Source: Halobacteriales archaeon QH_7_65_31 (GTDB lineage: Archaea > Halobacteriota > Halobacteria > Halobacteriales > Haloarculaceae). Taken from it: a DNA stretch of 64,000 bases. The stretch spans positions 293,101 through 357,100 of the forward strand of contig PXQU01000016.1 of the NCBI GenBank assembly GCA_003021785.1, written 5' to 3'. How positions within the stretch are numbered: position 1 is the stretch's first letter; each line of letters opens with the position of its first letter. Position numbers and translations under genes: made by a program. The notes under the pieces are model-generated. The model worked only from the letters and a program-made list of their open reading frames with translations. It ran no database searches and was not told the origin of the DNA. Shown one piece after another: positions 42,200 to 51,875 of this stretch.

Positions 42200-43363
42200 A
42201 TGGAGACACCCGGCTCGTGGTCGCGCTCGCGGGCGTGGCTGGCGACGTTCGCGGCCGCCGTCGTCGCGTTGACGCTCGGTGTGGTGATCGCGCCCGAACT
42301 CGTCTGGGACCGCTTCCTCTGGCACTACTTCTGGGGACCGGTGTACGCTGACGCCAACAACGCCGTCTGTGTCATCATGAACGGCGGGACGGCCGAGCTG
42401 TCCTACTCGCTGAGCGCCTGTCAGAACGCGGCTGGTATCGTCGCTGAGCCGGGCTACACCGTCGTCAGCGAGGCAGGCTACGCCGTCACGCTCGTCTTCT
42501 TCCTCGTCGGGGTGCTCACCCTGCTCGATCGGCTCGACATCGGCGACACGAGAGAGCTGTTCTTCGCGCTCGTCCCGTTCATGTTCTTCGGCGGCGCGCT
42601 CCGCGTCGTCGAGGACGCGAACGACGCGATCCTCGAAACAGCCGATCCGCTGCTCGCGTACCCGTGGAACACGCTCATCATCTCCCCGATCATCTACTTC
42701 ACCGTCTTCGCCGTGACGCTGCTCGCCGTCGTCGCGAGCGTCGTCGCACAGCGTCGCGACTACGTCGAGAGCTACGGTCGCCCGCTGTTTGTGACGGGCT
42801 GGCTCCTCGTCGCGCTCTGTGTCGGTTCCCTGCTCTACGTCGTTCCGACACAGCTCACCGGCACTGTTACCGGGGCCGGTATCTACCCGCAGGTGACCGG
42901 TGTCACCGTCGCACTGGCGGCTGTCCTCGCCGCCGTGATCTACCGACTGGCACAGCGGTACGCGCCACGGATCAACGCCGGGACCGGAGCCGTCGGTCTG
43001 GTCGTCCTCTTCGGGCACGGTATTGACGGGGTAGCGAACGTCATCGCCGCCGACTGGACGGGCGCGCTCGGCGTCGTCGACAGCGCCGGCAACGCCCTCA
43101 GCTACGGCGCGAAACACCCGTTCAACGAGGTCATCGTCGGCGTCGTCGACGCGATACAGCCGGCGGGCCTCGACTCCGTGATCGGACTCTCGTGGGGCTT
43201 TCTCGTCGTGAAGCTCGTCGCCGCGACCGCCGTCGTCTGGGTGTTCGACGACGCCATCTTCGAGGACGAGCCTCGGTACGCGGTGCTCTTGCTCGTCGCC
43301 ATCCTCGCTGTCGGTCTCGGGCCGGGGACGCGTGATATGCTCCGCGTCACTTTCGGCATCTAG
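42200..43363 (+). CDS. DUF63 family membrane protein
   Basis: A 387-residue integral membrane protein with about eight hydrophobic segments. It has the DUF63 features [15 protein letters not shown] near residue 45, and [16 protein letters not shown] near 272. Function is unknown in the family. It ends in a CTAG shared with the stop of the convergent YcaO gene (both stops within 43360-43363). Confidence 0.85.
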   Translation: METPGSWSRSRAWLATFAAAVVALTLGVVIAPELVWDRFLWHYFWGPVYADANNAVCVIMNGGTAELSYSLSACQNAAGIVAEPGYTVVSEAGYAVTLVFFLVGVLTLLDRLDIGDTRELFFALVPFMFFGGALRVVEDANDAILETADPLLAYPWNTLIISPIIYFTVFAVTLLAVVASVVAQRRDYVESYGRPLFVTGWLLVALCVGSLLYVVPTQLTGTVTGAGIYPQVTGVTVALAAVLAAVIYRLAQRYAPRINAGTGAVGLVVLFGHGIDGVANVIAADWTGALGVVDSAGNALSYGAKHPFNEVIVGVVDAIQPAGLDSVIGLSWGFLVVKLVAATAVVWVFDDAIFEDEPRYAVLLLVAILAVGLGPGTRDMLRVTFGI

Positions 43364-45078
43364 GGGTACGGGTGGTGGTCGCGGTCGAGCCGCGGCTCGA
43401 ATCCCAGCTCCTCGGGGACGTCTTCTGCTCGGTCACCGAAGTACGGCTCGTCGGTGAACAGCGGCTGTGCGGTCGGGACGAGCACGCGAACCGCCTCGAA
43501 CCCCTGTCGCTCCAGATCTCGCGGGGTGAGCCGCGCGCCGTACGGATCGAGTCCCGCGTCGGTCACCCTCGCGACGAGTGCTTCGAGTTCATCGGCTCCC
43601 GTGGGCGGTTCGTCCGGTCCGACGGAGTCAGCGGGAATCGTCGTCTCCGGAGCGACGAACTCGCGGGCCGTCGGCGGAAGCTCCGCGTACGAGCCGATCG
43701 CCCCCGACTGGTCGGTCGCCGCCGACTTCCCCATGCCGCGGAGTTCGAGCCAGTTCTGGAGCGCCTCCTCCAGCGCGTCGGCAGCGGCGACGTTCGGATC
43801 GAGACCGGCACTCATCCCGGCAGCGAACCGCGGCCACTCCCCCGACTCCCGGTGGAGACACGCGACGACGACCGGTACATCCACGTCCTGCGTGACGAGC
43901 AGCGCCGTCGCGGACAGCGACTCCGCGCTCGCTCGCCTCTCGATCTCGCGGTAACGCTCGCTCCCGACGGCGAGACCGAGCGGCTCGAACGTCGAGTACC
44001 ACGCGATCATCGCGGCGTCCCGCTCGATCACCTCGTACAGCCCCGAACACAGCGCTTCGACGCCGCCGTTGCCGACGCCGAGACCGGTCGTGATCGACGG
44101 TCGGTAATGCGTCTCCGGCGGCGGGAACTGGACGAACTCGGCGGGGAGCCGGACGCGCGCGCCGGTGTCGAGATGTTCGCCCGGATACCAGCGAATCGAA
44201 CGCTCGGGGTCCGGGCCACCGAACGCGGGCGAGCAGACGAACGCCGACGGAACGACACCGTCCGGTAGCTCGCTCGGCGGCGAGCGGTCGAACTCGGCCT
44301 CGCGGTAGACGCCGGCAGCGTAGCGCTCTAACCCCTCGCCGATCGCTTTCATATACGCGCGGTTCCAGTCAGTCGCGACGCCGGCGGCCTGTCGTCCTGC
44401 CTGCGCGTCGGAGAATCCGGTCGTGTCGGCCAGCGTCGCGAGATAGTACGGCGCGGGGAACGACTCCGCCTCGCCGACCTCGGGGACGAGTCCGATCCGG
44501 GAGTCGACCGCCTGCTCGGCGGCCGCGAGTGCACCGTCGAGATCACGCGGCGCGTGCTCGCGGTCGAGACCGTACTCACGAGCGCTGGCACATACACACC
44601 CCGGAACCGGAAGAAGACGACGGGTCGTGTACGGAAGCTCGATGACCCCACCGAGTGCAGCCGACTCCCCACCGTCTGCGAGTCGGGCGACCGCACGACC
44701 GGCGATCGTCCCGGCGAGGCGGGCGTCCGCGTCACTCGTCTGTGTGCGACCGGTCTCGCCGCCGTTGGCCGCGACGCGTGCGCGGAGACAGTCGAAACAG
44801 CCCTCGCCGGGCGCGAAGCCGGAGACGGCCGCGTCGACGTCGTCGAGCGCGTATCCCCCGACGCCACCGAGTTCGACCGCCAGCCACGGCGTTCCGGTCT
44901 CGCGGGCGGTGTCGCCGACGGTCTCGAACCCCGCCGCCCCGACCGGCCCGACCGCGACGGCCAGATCGACGGAGCCGAGCGCCCGCGGGTCGATCTCCGT
45001 CACCGACGAGACGGTATCGGCGAGGGTCTGTCGAACGGCGGTGGCGGCGTGGCCGCTGCCGACGAGTCCTACGTGCAT
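43360..45078 (-). CDS. E1-like / YcaO fusion protein (azoline-forming type)
   Basis: A 572-residue protein. The N-terminal about 180 residues resemble the E1-like partner of azole-peptide synthases, with zinc-binding pairs [12 protein letters not shown] near 94 and PVPGCVCAS near 160. The C-terminal YcaO domain carries ATP-binding motifs [13 protein letters not shown] near 245, [13 protein letters not shown] near 345, and [14 protein letters not shown] near 435. The end is HHPYP, resembling the Pro-rich C-terminus of cyclodehydratases. YcaO enzymes phosphorylate peptide backbone amides to make thiazolines or thioamides. No obvious precursor peptide was seen nearby. Confidence 0.82.
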   Translation of the reverse strand: MHVGLVGSGHAATAVRQTLADTVSSVTEIDPRALGSVDLAVAVGPVGAAGFETVGDTARETGTPWLAVELGGVGGYALDDVDAAVSGFAPGEGCFDCLRARVAANGGETGRTQTSDADARLAGTIAGRAVARLADGGESAALGGVIELPYTTRRLLPVPGCVCASAREYGLDREHAPRDLDGALAAAEQAVDSRIGLVPEVGEAESFPAPYYLATLADTTGFSDAQAGRQAAGVATDWNRAYMKAIGEGLERYAAGVYREAEFDRSPPSELPDGVVPSAFVCSPAFGGPDPERSIRWYPGEHLDTGARVRLPAEFVQFPPPETHYRPSITTGLGVGNGGVEALCSGLYEVIERDAAMIAWYSTFEPLGLAVGSERYREIERRASAESLSATALLVTQDVDVPVVVACLHRESGEWPRFAAGMSAGLDPNVAAADALEEALQNWLELRGMGKSAATDQSGAIGSYAELPPTAREFVAPETTIPADSVGPDEPPTGADELEALVARVTDAGLDPYGARLTPRDLERQGFEAVRVLVPTAQPLFTDEPYFGDRAEDVPEELGFEPRLDRDHHPYP

Positions 45079-45123
45079 GTCCGGAGTGGAATCGCCCGAG
45101 AGAAAAAGCCGACCCTTCGGTCG

Positions 45124-45939
45124 TTACTTCGCGAGGACGGACTGCGCGACCGAGACCAGCTCGCCGGCAGAGACGTCAGTGAGTCGGTCGTCACCGAGCT
45201 GTAGTCGGAGCCGCGGGCGTCCCACGTCGATCGGGACCTTCTCCGTGTCGATGAGGCCGCGGTCTTCGAGATTCGTCTTCGTGCGCGAGAACGTCGCCTT
45301 CGAGGCGACACCAGTGTCCTCACCCCACTTCGAGATATCGTACAGCAGCTCCTCGTTCTTAGCGGCCACGAGCAGCGCGATGGTCACCTCGCTCAGATCG
45401 CTGTCGTCGCCGCGGGCGGTGTCCATCGCGTCGAGTGCCGCCTCGAAGTCCGTCGCGGTCTGCTCGCCGAGACTCTCCGTGAGCGTCTCGTTGACGTGCG
45501 TCGTTCCCGGCGTCCGGAGATCGAACGGCTCGGCGCTCTCGAACGCCGTCGTGTGCTGTTCGTACGCCTCCGCGACGAACGACTCGTCGGTCGTCGTGAG
45601 TCCGGCCACGCTGGACCCCCCGGCTACCAGCGCGGTGACGAACCCGTCGGCCACGAGCACGGTGTTGAGCGGCTCGTCGTAGACGCGCAACGAGAGCCGG
45701 TCGTCGTCCTCGTAATCCGCGGCGCGGCTCGCGAGCTTGAAATCCCGCGAAAGCTCCTTCAGCTCCGACTCCGTGGCCAGTACCTTCACGCTCGCTGTCG
45801 TCGTGTCGAGCACGTCGAGTAGGGCTTCGAGCGTCTCGACCGTGGGATCGACGAGAAGCATCTCCCCGCCGCTCTCGGCGAGAATCTCACCGAGCACGTC
45901 CTCGATGCGTTCGCCGAATACGTTGGTATTAATACTCAT
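45124..45939 (-). CDS. tbsP: TbsP-like transcriptional regulator (DUF5821)
   Basis: A 271-residue haloarchaeal regulator. The N-terminal two-thirds is an effector-like domain (VLGEILAESGGEMLLVDPT, then TTDESFVAEAYEQH). The C-terminal winged helix is YDISKWGEDTGVASKATFSR and TKTNLEDRGLIDTEKVP, ending VDVSAGELVSVAQS-like. The family is named for Haloferax TbsP, which regulates glycolytic gene expression together with TrmB. It lies between the CHAT and YcaO genes on the same strand. A clean TATA box at 45961-45970 predicts a leaderless start. Confidence 0.75.
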   Translation of the reverse strand: MSINTNVFGERIEDVLGEILAESGGEMLLVDPTVETLEALLDVLDTTTASVKVLATESELKELSRDFKLASRAADYEDDDRLSLRVYDEPLNTVLVADGFVTALVAGGSSVAGLTTTDESFVAEAYEQHTTAFESAEPFDLRTPGTTHVNETLTESLGEQTATDFEAALDAMDTARGDDSDLSEVTIALLVAAKNEELLYDISKWGEDTGVASKATFSRTKTNLEDRGLIDTEKVPIDVGRPRLRLQLGDDRLTDVSAGELVSVAQSVLAK

Positions 45940-45960
45940 TACAAATAGATAAGCGATCGA

Positions 45961-45970
45961 GTAATATAAA
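45961..45970 (-). promoter_or_regulatory. TATA box of the tbsP-like gene
   Basis: TTTATATTAC on the minus strand, 22-31 nt upstream of ATG 45939. It gives the tbsP-YcaO pair its own promoter, separate from the CHAT gene. Confidence 0.6.
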
Positions 45971-46011
45971 GCTGTGGTCTCTCGAACGTTGCGTGGCGAT
46001 ACAGCCGCCGG

Positions 46012-47928
46012 TCACAGCCCCTGTGAGCGGAGATCGGCGGCCAGCTCCCCGGACCAGCGGAAGGAGCCATCGAACTCGACCGGGATCCCCCGGCCTTCGA
46101 GCACGGAGCGCAGTCGAGCGCGATCGACGACCGTCGTCTGCCACGCGCCCCGCCGACGGTGACGACCGGTGAACGGATCGCGGTACGTGCCGCCGCTCTC
46201 CGGGGCCACCTCGTACCGGATCGCGAACTCGTCGCCTCGCGGCTCGACGACGAGCAGCGGGGCGTCGCCGACGCTGGGCGTGATCCGGACGGTCGCGTCA
46301 CCGACCGCGGCGTAGTCGCGACCCATCGGGACGCGTCGCCGTGCCAGCGCCAGCGCGCGACGAACGCTGTAGCCGGCCGCGAGCAGCGTTCCGAACGCCT
46401 GACCGACGGTCGCCGCCTGCTCGTTCAGCACGGCGTCGAGCGTCACTGCACCGGCGACGCTCCCCTTCTCGACGAGCGTCTCCCCCTCGCGGTAGGAGCC
46501 ACAGGCGTTCAGAAAGAACGCGCGTGCCCCCGACCGCGAGAGCGAGCTGGCCGAGAGATGGCCGTCGGGACACCGAAGCCCCGCTTCTTCGCAGTGCCCG
46601 ACGTAGTGGACGTACGTCTGCGGGCGCTCGAACACGCGTGCGAGCTCGCCGGTCGTCAGCGACTCGTGGATCTCGATCTCGGTGCTGACCGCGTTCGTCC
46701 GGTTGCGATACGTCTCCGCCAGCGCCAGCTCCTCGTCCATCTCCGGATCGTTCGAGACGATCGTCAGCCGCAGTGTCTCCGCGTCGTCTGTTCGCTCGGT
46801 GGCGTTGTCGTACGCCGCCGGCGTGGTCTTGAACGCATCGACGACGGCCCCGTCGGCCAGCCAGCCGTGGGACACACCGACCCCCAGCTCCGGCGCGAGC
46901 GGCGTCACGGAGACGACGCCGCGGAAGAAATCCTCCAGTGCGGATTCGAGTAGCTCCTGTGGCGATACCGCGGTCGCCTCGGCCGGATAGACGAGCGATA
47001 GCTGATCGAGCAGGGCAGGGAGAATCCGCGCCCGCTCGATGGTCGGCTCCACGTACGTCGATCGATGCCACGTCGTCGCGGCGGGCTGGTCGGCATCGAG
47101 GAAGGTCGCGTACCGGACCGACGGCTCGACCGCGGTGACGTGGTCGGGGGTAAGCTCCAGCGCCGCGAGCGGTGCGTCGTCGAGCCGCTCCCCCTCGACC
47201 CGCCGTGCGGCGCTGTCCAGCGCGACGAGTCGCTGCAGCGTCGCGGCCGTCTCGCTCGCGAACGCCGGCAGCGGGGTGAACGGCAACGAGAACTCCAGTG
47301 CCGGTATCTCGATCCGAGGGCGTGACGCGCCGACGGTGAGGGACGCCCCCAGATAGTACGCCAACGGCGCTGCGACGAGGACCGACTCCAGTTCGTCGGG
47401 AACGGTGAACTGGATCGGTCTGGTGTCATCGTCGTCCCGCGTTGCCGACGCGTCGAACTCGATTCGAGGCACTGCGGGACGGAGTGCGGGAAACGACCGC
47501 TCCGGTCCGTCCGGGAGCCGGTCGCCGGCGGCCGTGACGGCTGCCGCGATTCCGGCCGGCGACGGCGGAACGGTGAGCGGCTCCGGTCGATGGACCCGCT
47601 CGGAGACGCCGATAGAGACGGGGCTCGGAGTCTGAAACGAGACGGTCGCTCCGTCGCCGTCGGTCGTCACAGCGCCCGCGGAGCTGAATCGGAGCGTCAG
47701 CGTCGGCGAGGTCGTCGTGGTGAGCGTCTGCGTGTCCGACGGCTCTGGATCGGCTGCGACCGGCGCATTGACGCTGAGCCGCCGACAGCGACCGGTCGCG
47801 CCGGTGCTGACGGTGGCCGGAAGCTCGTGGACGGGACGCGCACGCTCCCAATCGTCGGTTTCGACGGTGACCGCGCCAGTCTGTCCGATCGCGCGAAAGC
47901 CGGTCTCCGTCGATAGCCAGCCGACCAT
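46012..47928 (-). CDS. CHAT (caspase-like) domain protein, copy 2
   Basis: A 638-residue paralogue of the protein at 11825-14041. The shared middle segment is ELESVLVAAPLAYYLGASL, against KLEAVLAAAPLAYFLGAEV in copy 1. The catalytic histidine is in YVHYVGHCEE near residue 443 and the cysteine in FFLNACGSYR near 475. The final helix FRWSGELAADL matches IRWSQDLAEDM of copy 1. The N-terminal beta region is shorter. It is divergent from glyA and upstream of tbsP (72-nt gap). A proteolytic role in stress or defence is inferred from the clan. Confidence 0.75.
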   Translation of the reverse strand: MVGWLSTETGFRAIGQTGAVTVETDDWERARPVHELPATVSTGATGRCRRLSVNAPVAADPEPSDTQTLTTTTSPTLTLRFSSAGAVTTDGDGATVSFQTPSPVSIGVSERVHRPEPLTVPPSPAGIAAAVTAAGDRLPDGPERSFPALRPAVPRIEFDASATRDDDDTRPIQFTVPDELESVLVAAPLAYYLGASLTVGASRPRIEIPALEFSLPFTPLPAFASETAATLQRLVALDSAARRVEGERLDDAPLAALELTPDHVTAVEPSVRYATFLDADQPAATTWHRSTYVEPTIERARILPALLDQLSLVYPAEATAVSPQELLESALEDFFRGVVSVTPLAPELGVGVSHGWLADGAVVDAFKTTPAAYDNATERTDDAETLRLTIVSNDPEMDEELALAETYRNRTNAVSTEIEIHESLTTGELARVFERPQTYVHYVGHCEEAGLRCPDGHLSASSLSRSGARAFFLNACGSYREGETLVEKGSVAGAVTLDAVLNEQAATVGQAFGTLLAAGYSVRRALALARRRVPMGRDYAAVGDATVRITPSVGDAPLLVVEPRGDEFAIRYEVAPESGGTYRDPFTGRHRRRGAWQTTVVDRARLRSVLEGRGIPVEFDGSFRWSGELAADLRSQGL

Positions 47929-48020
47929 TTGCCTTCACGACTGGTGGCGCTAATATCAACCCATCGTCACCGGTTGCCGGAGACGAAGACATTCTTACCG
48001 ATCGGGTCGAAACTATAGCT

Positions 48021-49292
48021 ATGAGTCAAGAGTCTGTCAGCGACCCGCGACCCGAGACGGTCCGCGAGATCGACCCCGAGATCGCCGACGCGCTCGGCGC
48101 GGAGAGACAGCGCCAGCGCGACACCCTCGCGATGATCGCCAGCGAGAACCACGTCTCAGAGGCGGTCATGGAGGCGCAGGGCTCGGCGCTCACCAACAAG
48201 TACGCCGAGGGCTACCCCGGGGCGCGCTACTACGCCGGCTGTGGGCCGTCTGATACCGTCGAGGAGCTGGCTATCGAGCGCGCCAAGCGGCTGTGGGGTG
48301 CAGACCACGTCAACGTCCAGCCTCACTCCGGCACGCAGGCGAACATGGGCGTCTACACCGCCGTCCTCGATCCCGGCGACAAGATCCTCTCGCTCGAGCT
48401 CAACCACGGCGGCCATCTCAGCCACGGCCATCCGGCGAACTTCACCGGGAAGACGTACGAGGTCGAGCAGTACGAAGTAAATCCCGACACCGGCTACATC
48501 GACTACGAGGGGCTCAGATCGACCGCCGAGTCGTTTGAACCCGACATCATCGTCTCGGGCTACTCGGCGTATCCCCGCGAGGTTGAGTTCGAGCGTGTGC
48601 AGGAGGCGGCCGACGCCGTCGACGCGTACCATCTCGCCGATATCGCCCACATCACCGGGCTGGTCGCGGCGGGCGTCCACCAGTCGCCCGTCGGTGTCGC
48701 CGACTTCGTCACCGGCTCGACGCACAAGACCATCCGCGCGGGTCGCGGCGGTATCATCATGTGCGACGAACAGCACGCCGACGATATCGACGCGGCCGTC
48801 TTCCCCGGCGCACAGGGCGGCCCGCTGATGCACAACGTCGCGGGGAAGGCCGTCGGGTTCAAGGAAGCACTCCAGCCGGGGTTCGAGCGGTACGCCGAGC
48901 AGGTCGTCGCGAACGCCCGCACGCTCGCTGATCAGCTCACTGAGCGCGGGCTGGAGATCGTCTCCGGCGGAACGGACAACCATCTCGTGCTCGTGGACCT
49001 GCGGCCGTCCCACCCGGACACGACCGGCGGCGAGGCGGAGGAGGCCCTCGAATCGGTCGGGCTCGTCCTCAACGCGAACACGGTCCCCGGCGAGACGCGC
49101 TCGCCGTTCGATCCGTCCGGTATCCGCGCGGGGACGCCCGCGCTCACGACGCGCGGGTTCGGGGAGTCGGAGATGGTGCGCGTCGCGAACATCATCGCCG
49201 ACGTGGTGGATGCTCCGACCGAGGACGACGTGCTCGCGGCTGCGAGCGACGCGGTGGACGAGCTGACCGAGGCGAATCCGCTGTACGAGTAG
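48021..49292 (+). CDS. glyA: serine hydroxymethyltransferase
   Basis: A 423-residue PLP enzyme converting serine to glycine and loading C1 units on tetrahydrofolate. The PLP lysine lies in FVTGSTHKTIRAGRGG near residue 239. The conserved starts RQRDTLAMIASENHVSEAV and NKYAEGYPGARYYAG are complete. It lies 480 nt upstream of folD, the next C1 enzyme, although a minus-strand gene separates them. Confidence 0.95.
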   Translation: MSQESVSDPRPETVREIDPEIADALGAERQRQRDTLAMIASENHVSEAVMEAQGSALTNKYAEGYPGARYYAGCGPSDTVEELAIERAKRLWGADHVNVQPHSGTQANMGVYTAVLDPGDKILSLELNHGGHLSHGHPANFTGKTYEVEQYEVNPDTGYIDYEGLRSTAESFEPDIIVSGYSAYPREVEFERVQEAADAVDAYHLADIAHITGLVAAGVHQSPVGVADFVTGSTHKTIRAGRGGIIMCDEQHADDIDAAVFPGAQGGPLMHNVAGKAVGFKEALQPGFERYAEQVVANARTLADQLTERGLEIVSGGTDNHLVLVDLRPSHPDTTGGEAEEALESVGLVLNANTVPGETRSPFDPSGIRAGTPALTTRGFGESEMVRVANIIADVVDAPTEDDVLAAASDAVDELTEANPLYE

Positions 49293-49598
49293 CTACCCCG
49301 TTTCGAGGACGAGGAACGTCGTCGCGACACACCACGCGAGCCCCGAGAGCAGGTGAACGGCGCCGCCGAGCTGGCCGAGCGTCCACGCGACGCCCGTCGC
49401 CGTCGCAACTACGAGCAGGCCACCGAGCGCGAGCCACTGTCGCCGCGCGAGCGCGAGGACAGGTGTGACCGCCGCCAGCAGCGTCGCCGCGGCGTGCGTC
49501 CCGATGCCTGCGACCGACCCGCGAGCGACGGTGGCGACGACACCGGTCGCGAGGACGGCGACGACCGATAGGCCGGCGAGCAGACGGTCTCGGTCCAT
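49293..49598 (-). CDS. small hydrophobic membrane protein
   Basis: A 101-residue protein with four membrane segments (LLAGLSVVAVLATGVVATV; HAAATLLAAVTPVLALA; LALGGLLVVATATGVAW; HLLSGLAWCVATTFLVL). ATG 49598 gives MDRDRLLAG; the longer frame upstream is antisense of folD. Function unknown. It ends directly at the glyA stop, convergently. Confidence 0.65.
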   Translation of the reverse strand: MDRDRLLAGLSVVAVLATGVVATVARGSVAGIGTHAAATLLAAVTPVLALARRQWLALGGLLVVATATGVAWTLGQLGGAVHLLSGLAWCVATTFLVLETG

Positions 49599-49723
49599 AC
49601 GTGAACTGAGGGCCGATTCAGCGGTAAGGGTTGTGCCGAAGGGGACACGATAGCGCGCGTCGGCGTCAGGAGCGAACGGCAAATCAACCATGTTCTTGCA
49701 TACTAATGCCTCCAAATCCTCGC

Positions 49724-49732
49724 GTATAATCA
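49724..49732 (+). promoter_or_regulatory. TATA box for folD
   Basis: GTATAATCA is about 44-52 nt upstream of ATG 49776, predicting a transcript with a leader of about 20 nt. It argues against the upstream start at 49740. Confidence 0.45.
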
Positions 49733-49775
49733 CGAATGCGTGTGTTTGATACCGGTGGGACCCAGACCGTCGGGT

Positions 49776-50675
49776 ATGACCGACGTTATCGACGGCAACG
49801 CCGTCGCGGCGGAGATCCGCGACGACCTCTCGGACGCGATCTCGACGCTCGAACGACAGGGGACGGTTCCCGGTCTCGCGACCGTGTTGATGAGCGACGA
49901 CCCCGCCAGCGAGACGTACGTGTCGATGAAACAGCGCGACTGCGAGGAGGTCGGAATCGACGGCATCCACGTCGAACTCGACACCGACGCGCCGGCCGAC
50001 GAGCTGTACGAGACGATCGCGGAGCTGAACGGCGACGACGACGTACACGGTATCCTCGTCCAGAGCCCGCTCGTCGAGCAGGTGAACGAGCGCGAGGCGT
50101 TCCGCGCCGTCGCGCCGGCGAAGGACGTCGACTGTTTTCACCCCGAGAACGTCGGGCGGATGGTCGCCGGTCCGTCTCACGCCCGATTCAAGCCCTGCAC
50201 GCCACACGGTATTCTCAAGCTGCTCGACCACTACGACGTGGAGACGGAGGGGGCAGAGGCGGTCGTCGTCGGGCGATCGAACATCGTCGGGACGCCGATG
50301 GCGAACCTCCTCGCACAGGACGACGAGACGGGGAACGCCACCGTGACGGTGTGTCACTCCCGAACCGAGAACCTCGAAGCCCACACGAAGACCGCCGATA
50401 TCGTCGTGGCCGCCGTCGGCGTTCCGGAGTTCATCGACGGGACGATGCTGAAGGAGGGCGCGACGGTCATCGACGTGGGTATCAACCGCGTCGACGCCGA
50501 CACGGACACGGGGTACGAACTCGTCGGCGACGTGGAGTTCGACAGCGCACGAGAGGTAGCCGATACCATCACACCTGTTCCGGGTGGTGTCGGTCCGATG
50601 ACCCGCGCGATGCTCCTGTGGAACACCGTCACGGCTGCGAGCGACCAGACGGGGATCGACGTGGACCTCCCGTAA
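49776..50675 (+). CDS. folD: methylenetetrahydrofolate dehydrogenase/cyclohydrolase FolD
   Basis: A 299-residue bifunctional enzyme interconverting methylene-, methenyl- and formyl-tetrahydrofolate. Catalytic lysine is in SETYVSMKQRDCEEVG near residue 54. The ILVQSPLVEQ motif and the NADP-binding VVVGRSNIVGTPMANLL are complete, as is TPVPGGVGPMTRAML at the C-terminus. Its stop shares one base with the Nudix start (TAATG), so they form an operon. Confidence 0.95.
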   Translation: MTDVIDGNAVAAEIRDDLSDAISTLERQGTVPGLATVLMSDDPASETYVSMKQRDCEEVGIDGIHVELDTDAPADELYETIAELNGDDDVHGILVQSPLVEQVNEREAFRAVAPAKDVDCFHPENVGRMVAGPSHARFKPCTPHGILKLLDHYDVETEGAEAVVVGRSNIVGTPMANLLAQDDETGNATVTVCHSRTENLEAHTKTADIVVAAVGVPEFIDGTMLKEGATVIDVGINRVDADTDTGYELVGDVEFDSAREVADTITPVPGGVGPMTRAMLLWNTVTAASDQTGIDVDLP

Positions 50676-51169
50676 TGGACGCCGACGATCTCGTCGCGCG
50701 CTACGACGGCGTACGGGCACAGCGAGGTAGGCGAGCGACGCTCGCGCCCGAGCGGTGGACGTCGGCACGGGCACGCGAGGACGACGAGACCGGATGGGGC
50801 GTCGGCGCGCTCGTCGAACACGAGGAAGAACTCCTCCTCATTTATCAGGACGATCAGTGGTCGCTTCCCGGCGGGATGCACGAGCGCGGCGAGAGCCACG
50901 CCGAGGGTGCGGTTCGGGAGGTCCGTGAGGAGACCGGGATCGAAATACGGATAACGAGCCTCCTCGCCGTCTCCGAACAGACGTTCGTCCACGCCGAGGA
51001 CGACCGCGAGTTCGCGTTTCACTTCGCGACGTTCCGGGGCGAACCGGCAGACACCGCGCTCGCGACCGACCCCGGTATCGAGGGAGAGACCATCGACGAC
51101 GTCGCGTGGCGCGAGACGCTTCCCGAGAACACCTTCGCCCGCGATCTCGTGTCGCAGCTCCGAGGCTGA
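50675..51169 (+). CDS. Nudix hydrolase
   Basis: A 164-residue pyrophosphohydrolase. The Nudix box is complete: GGMHERGESHAEGAVREV followed by REETGIEI. The N-terminal 50 residues (MDADDLVARYDGVRAQRG) form a helical extension. Substrate unknown. Translation is coupled to folD by a TAATG overlap. Confidence 0.9.
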   Translation: MDADDLVARYDGVRAQRGRRATLAPERWTSARAREDDETGWGVGALVEHEEELLLIYQDDQWSLPGGMHERGESHAEGAVREVREETGIEIRITSLLAVSEQTFVHAEDDREFAFHFATFRGEPADTALATDPGIEGETIDDVAWRETLPENTFARDLVSQLRG

Positions 51170-51277
51170 CGTTTTTATCAGAATCCGCGTCACCCGCCGC
51201 ATGAGATAGCCGGCTGCCGACAGCGCGCCGTGGCGGGTGTGTGACCGACCGCTGTCGGTTCCGAGGTCGCCTGTTCG

Positions 51278-51865
51278 CTACAGCTGTTCTGCGAGCGACA
51301 GCGCTACGTCAAGCTCAACCAGACCTTCTGTTGAGAGCTGCTCTAACAGCCGTTCGACGCGCGCTTCGGTTACCGCTTCGTCGGCGCGTTCGAGGAGTTC
51401 GCGGGCTGCGCCTCGCCCCGTCGCCGCACCGAAGACGAGGCGATGTTCACCGCCGAACGTCGCCGGGTCGGACGGCTCGAACGTCGCCGGCTCCGCGAGC
51501 ATCGCGTCGGTGTGAATCCCCGACTCGTGGGTCGTCACCTCTCCCCCGAGGATCGGCTTGCGAACGCTGACGGACTCGTCGAGCGCGTCGAGTACCGATT
51601 CCGTGATCGGAATCAGTCGCTCCGTCTCGACGCCGGGACTGCCACCCTCCTGTGCGATCGCCGCGACTACTTCCTCGGTCGCGGGGTTGCCGGCGCGCTC
51701 GCCCAGCGACGCGACCGACACGTCGATTCGGTCGATGCCGGTCTGTGCGGCGATGAGTGCGTTCGCTGTCGCACAGCCGATATCGTTGTGGAAATGCACG
51801 CCGGCTCGCGAGAGATCCGCACCGGGGTCCGTGAGCGTCCGGAGACAGCCGCCGGTGTCCTGTTC
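51278..51865 (-). pseudogene. 5'-truncated LeuA/homocitrate synthase-type gene
   Basis: About 195 residues corresponding to the C-terminal half of an isopropylmalate/homocitrate/citramalate synthase. It begins abruptly after a stop (51866-51868) with EQDTGGCLRTLTD and then has the catalytic HFHNDIGCATANALIA, VSVASLGERAGNPATEEV and HESGIHTDAM. The entire first half of the TIM barrel, including the HxR and metal-site region, is missing. The coding end of the neighbouring gene lies 11 nt away, so this looks like a deletion junction. The longest ATG-started frame is 51278-51799. Confidence 0.8.
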
Positions 51866-51875
51866 TCACGGCTGG

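Noticed and set aside
46012-47071. Long alternative frames inside the CHAT, YcaO and helicase genes
   Set aside because: High GC creates open shadow frames rich in Arg, Ala and Pro; none has family motifs, a promoter or a Shine-Dalgarno.
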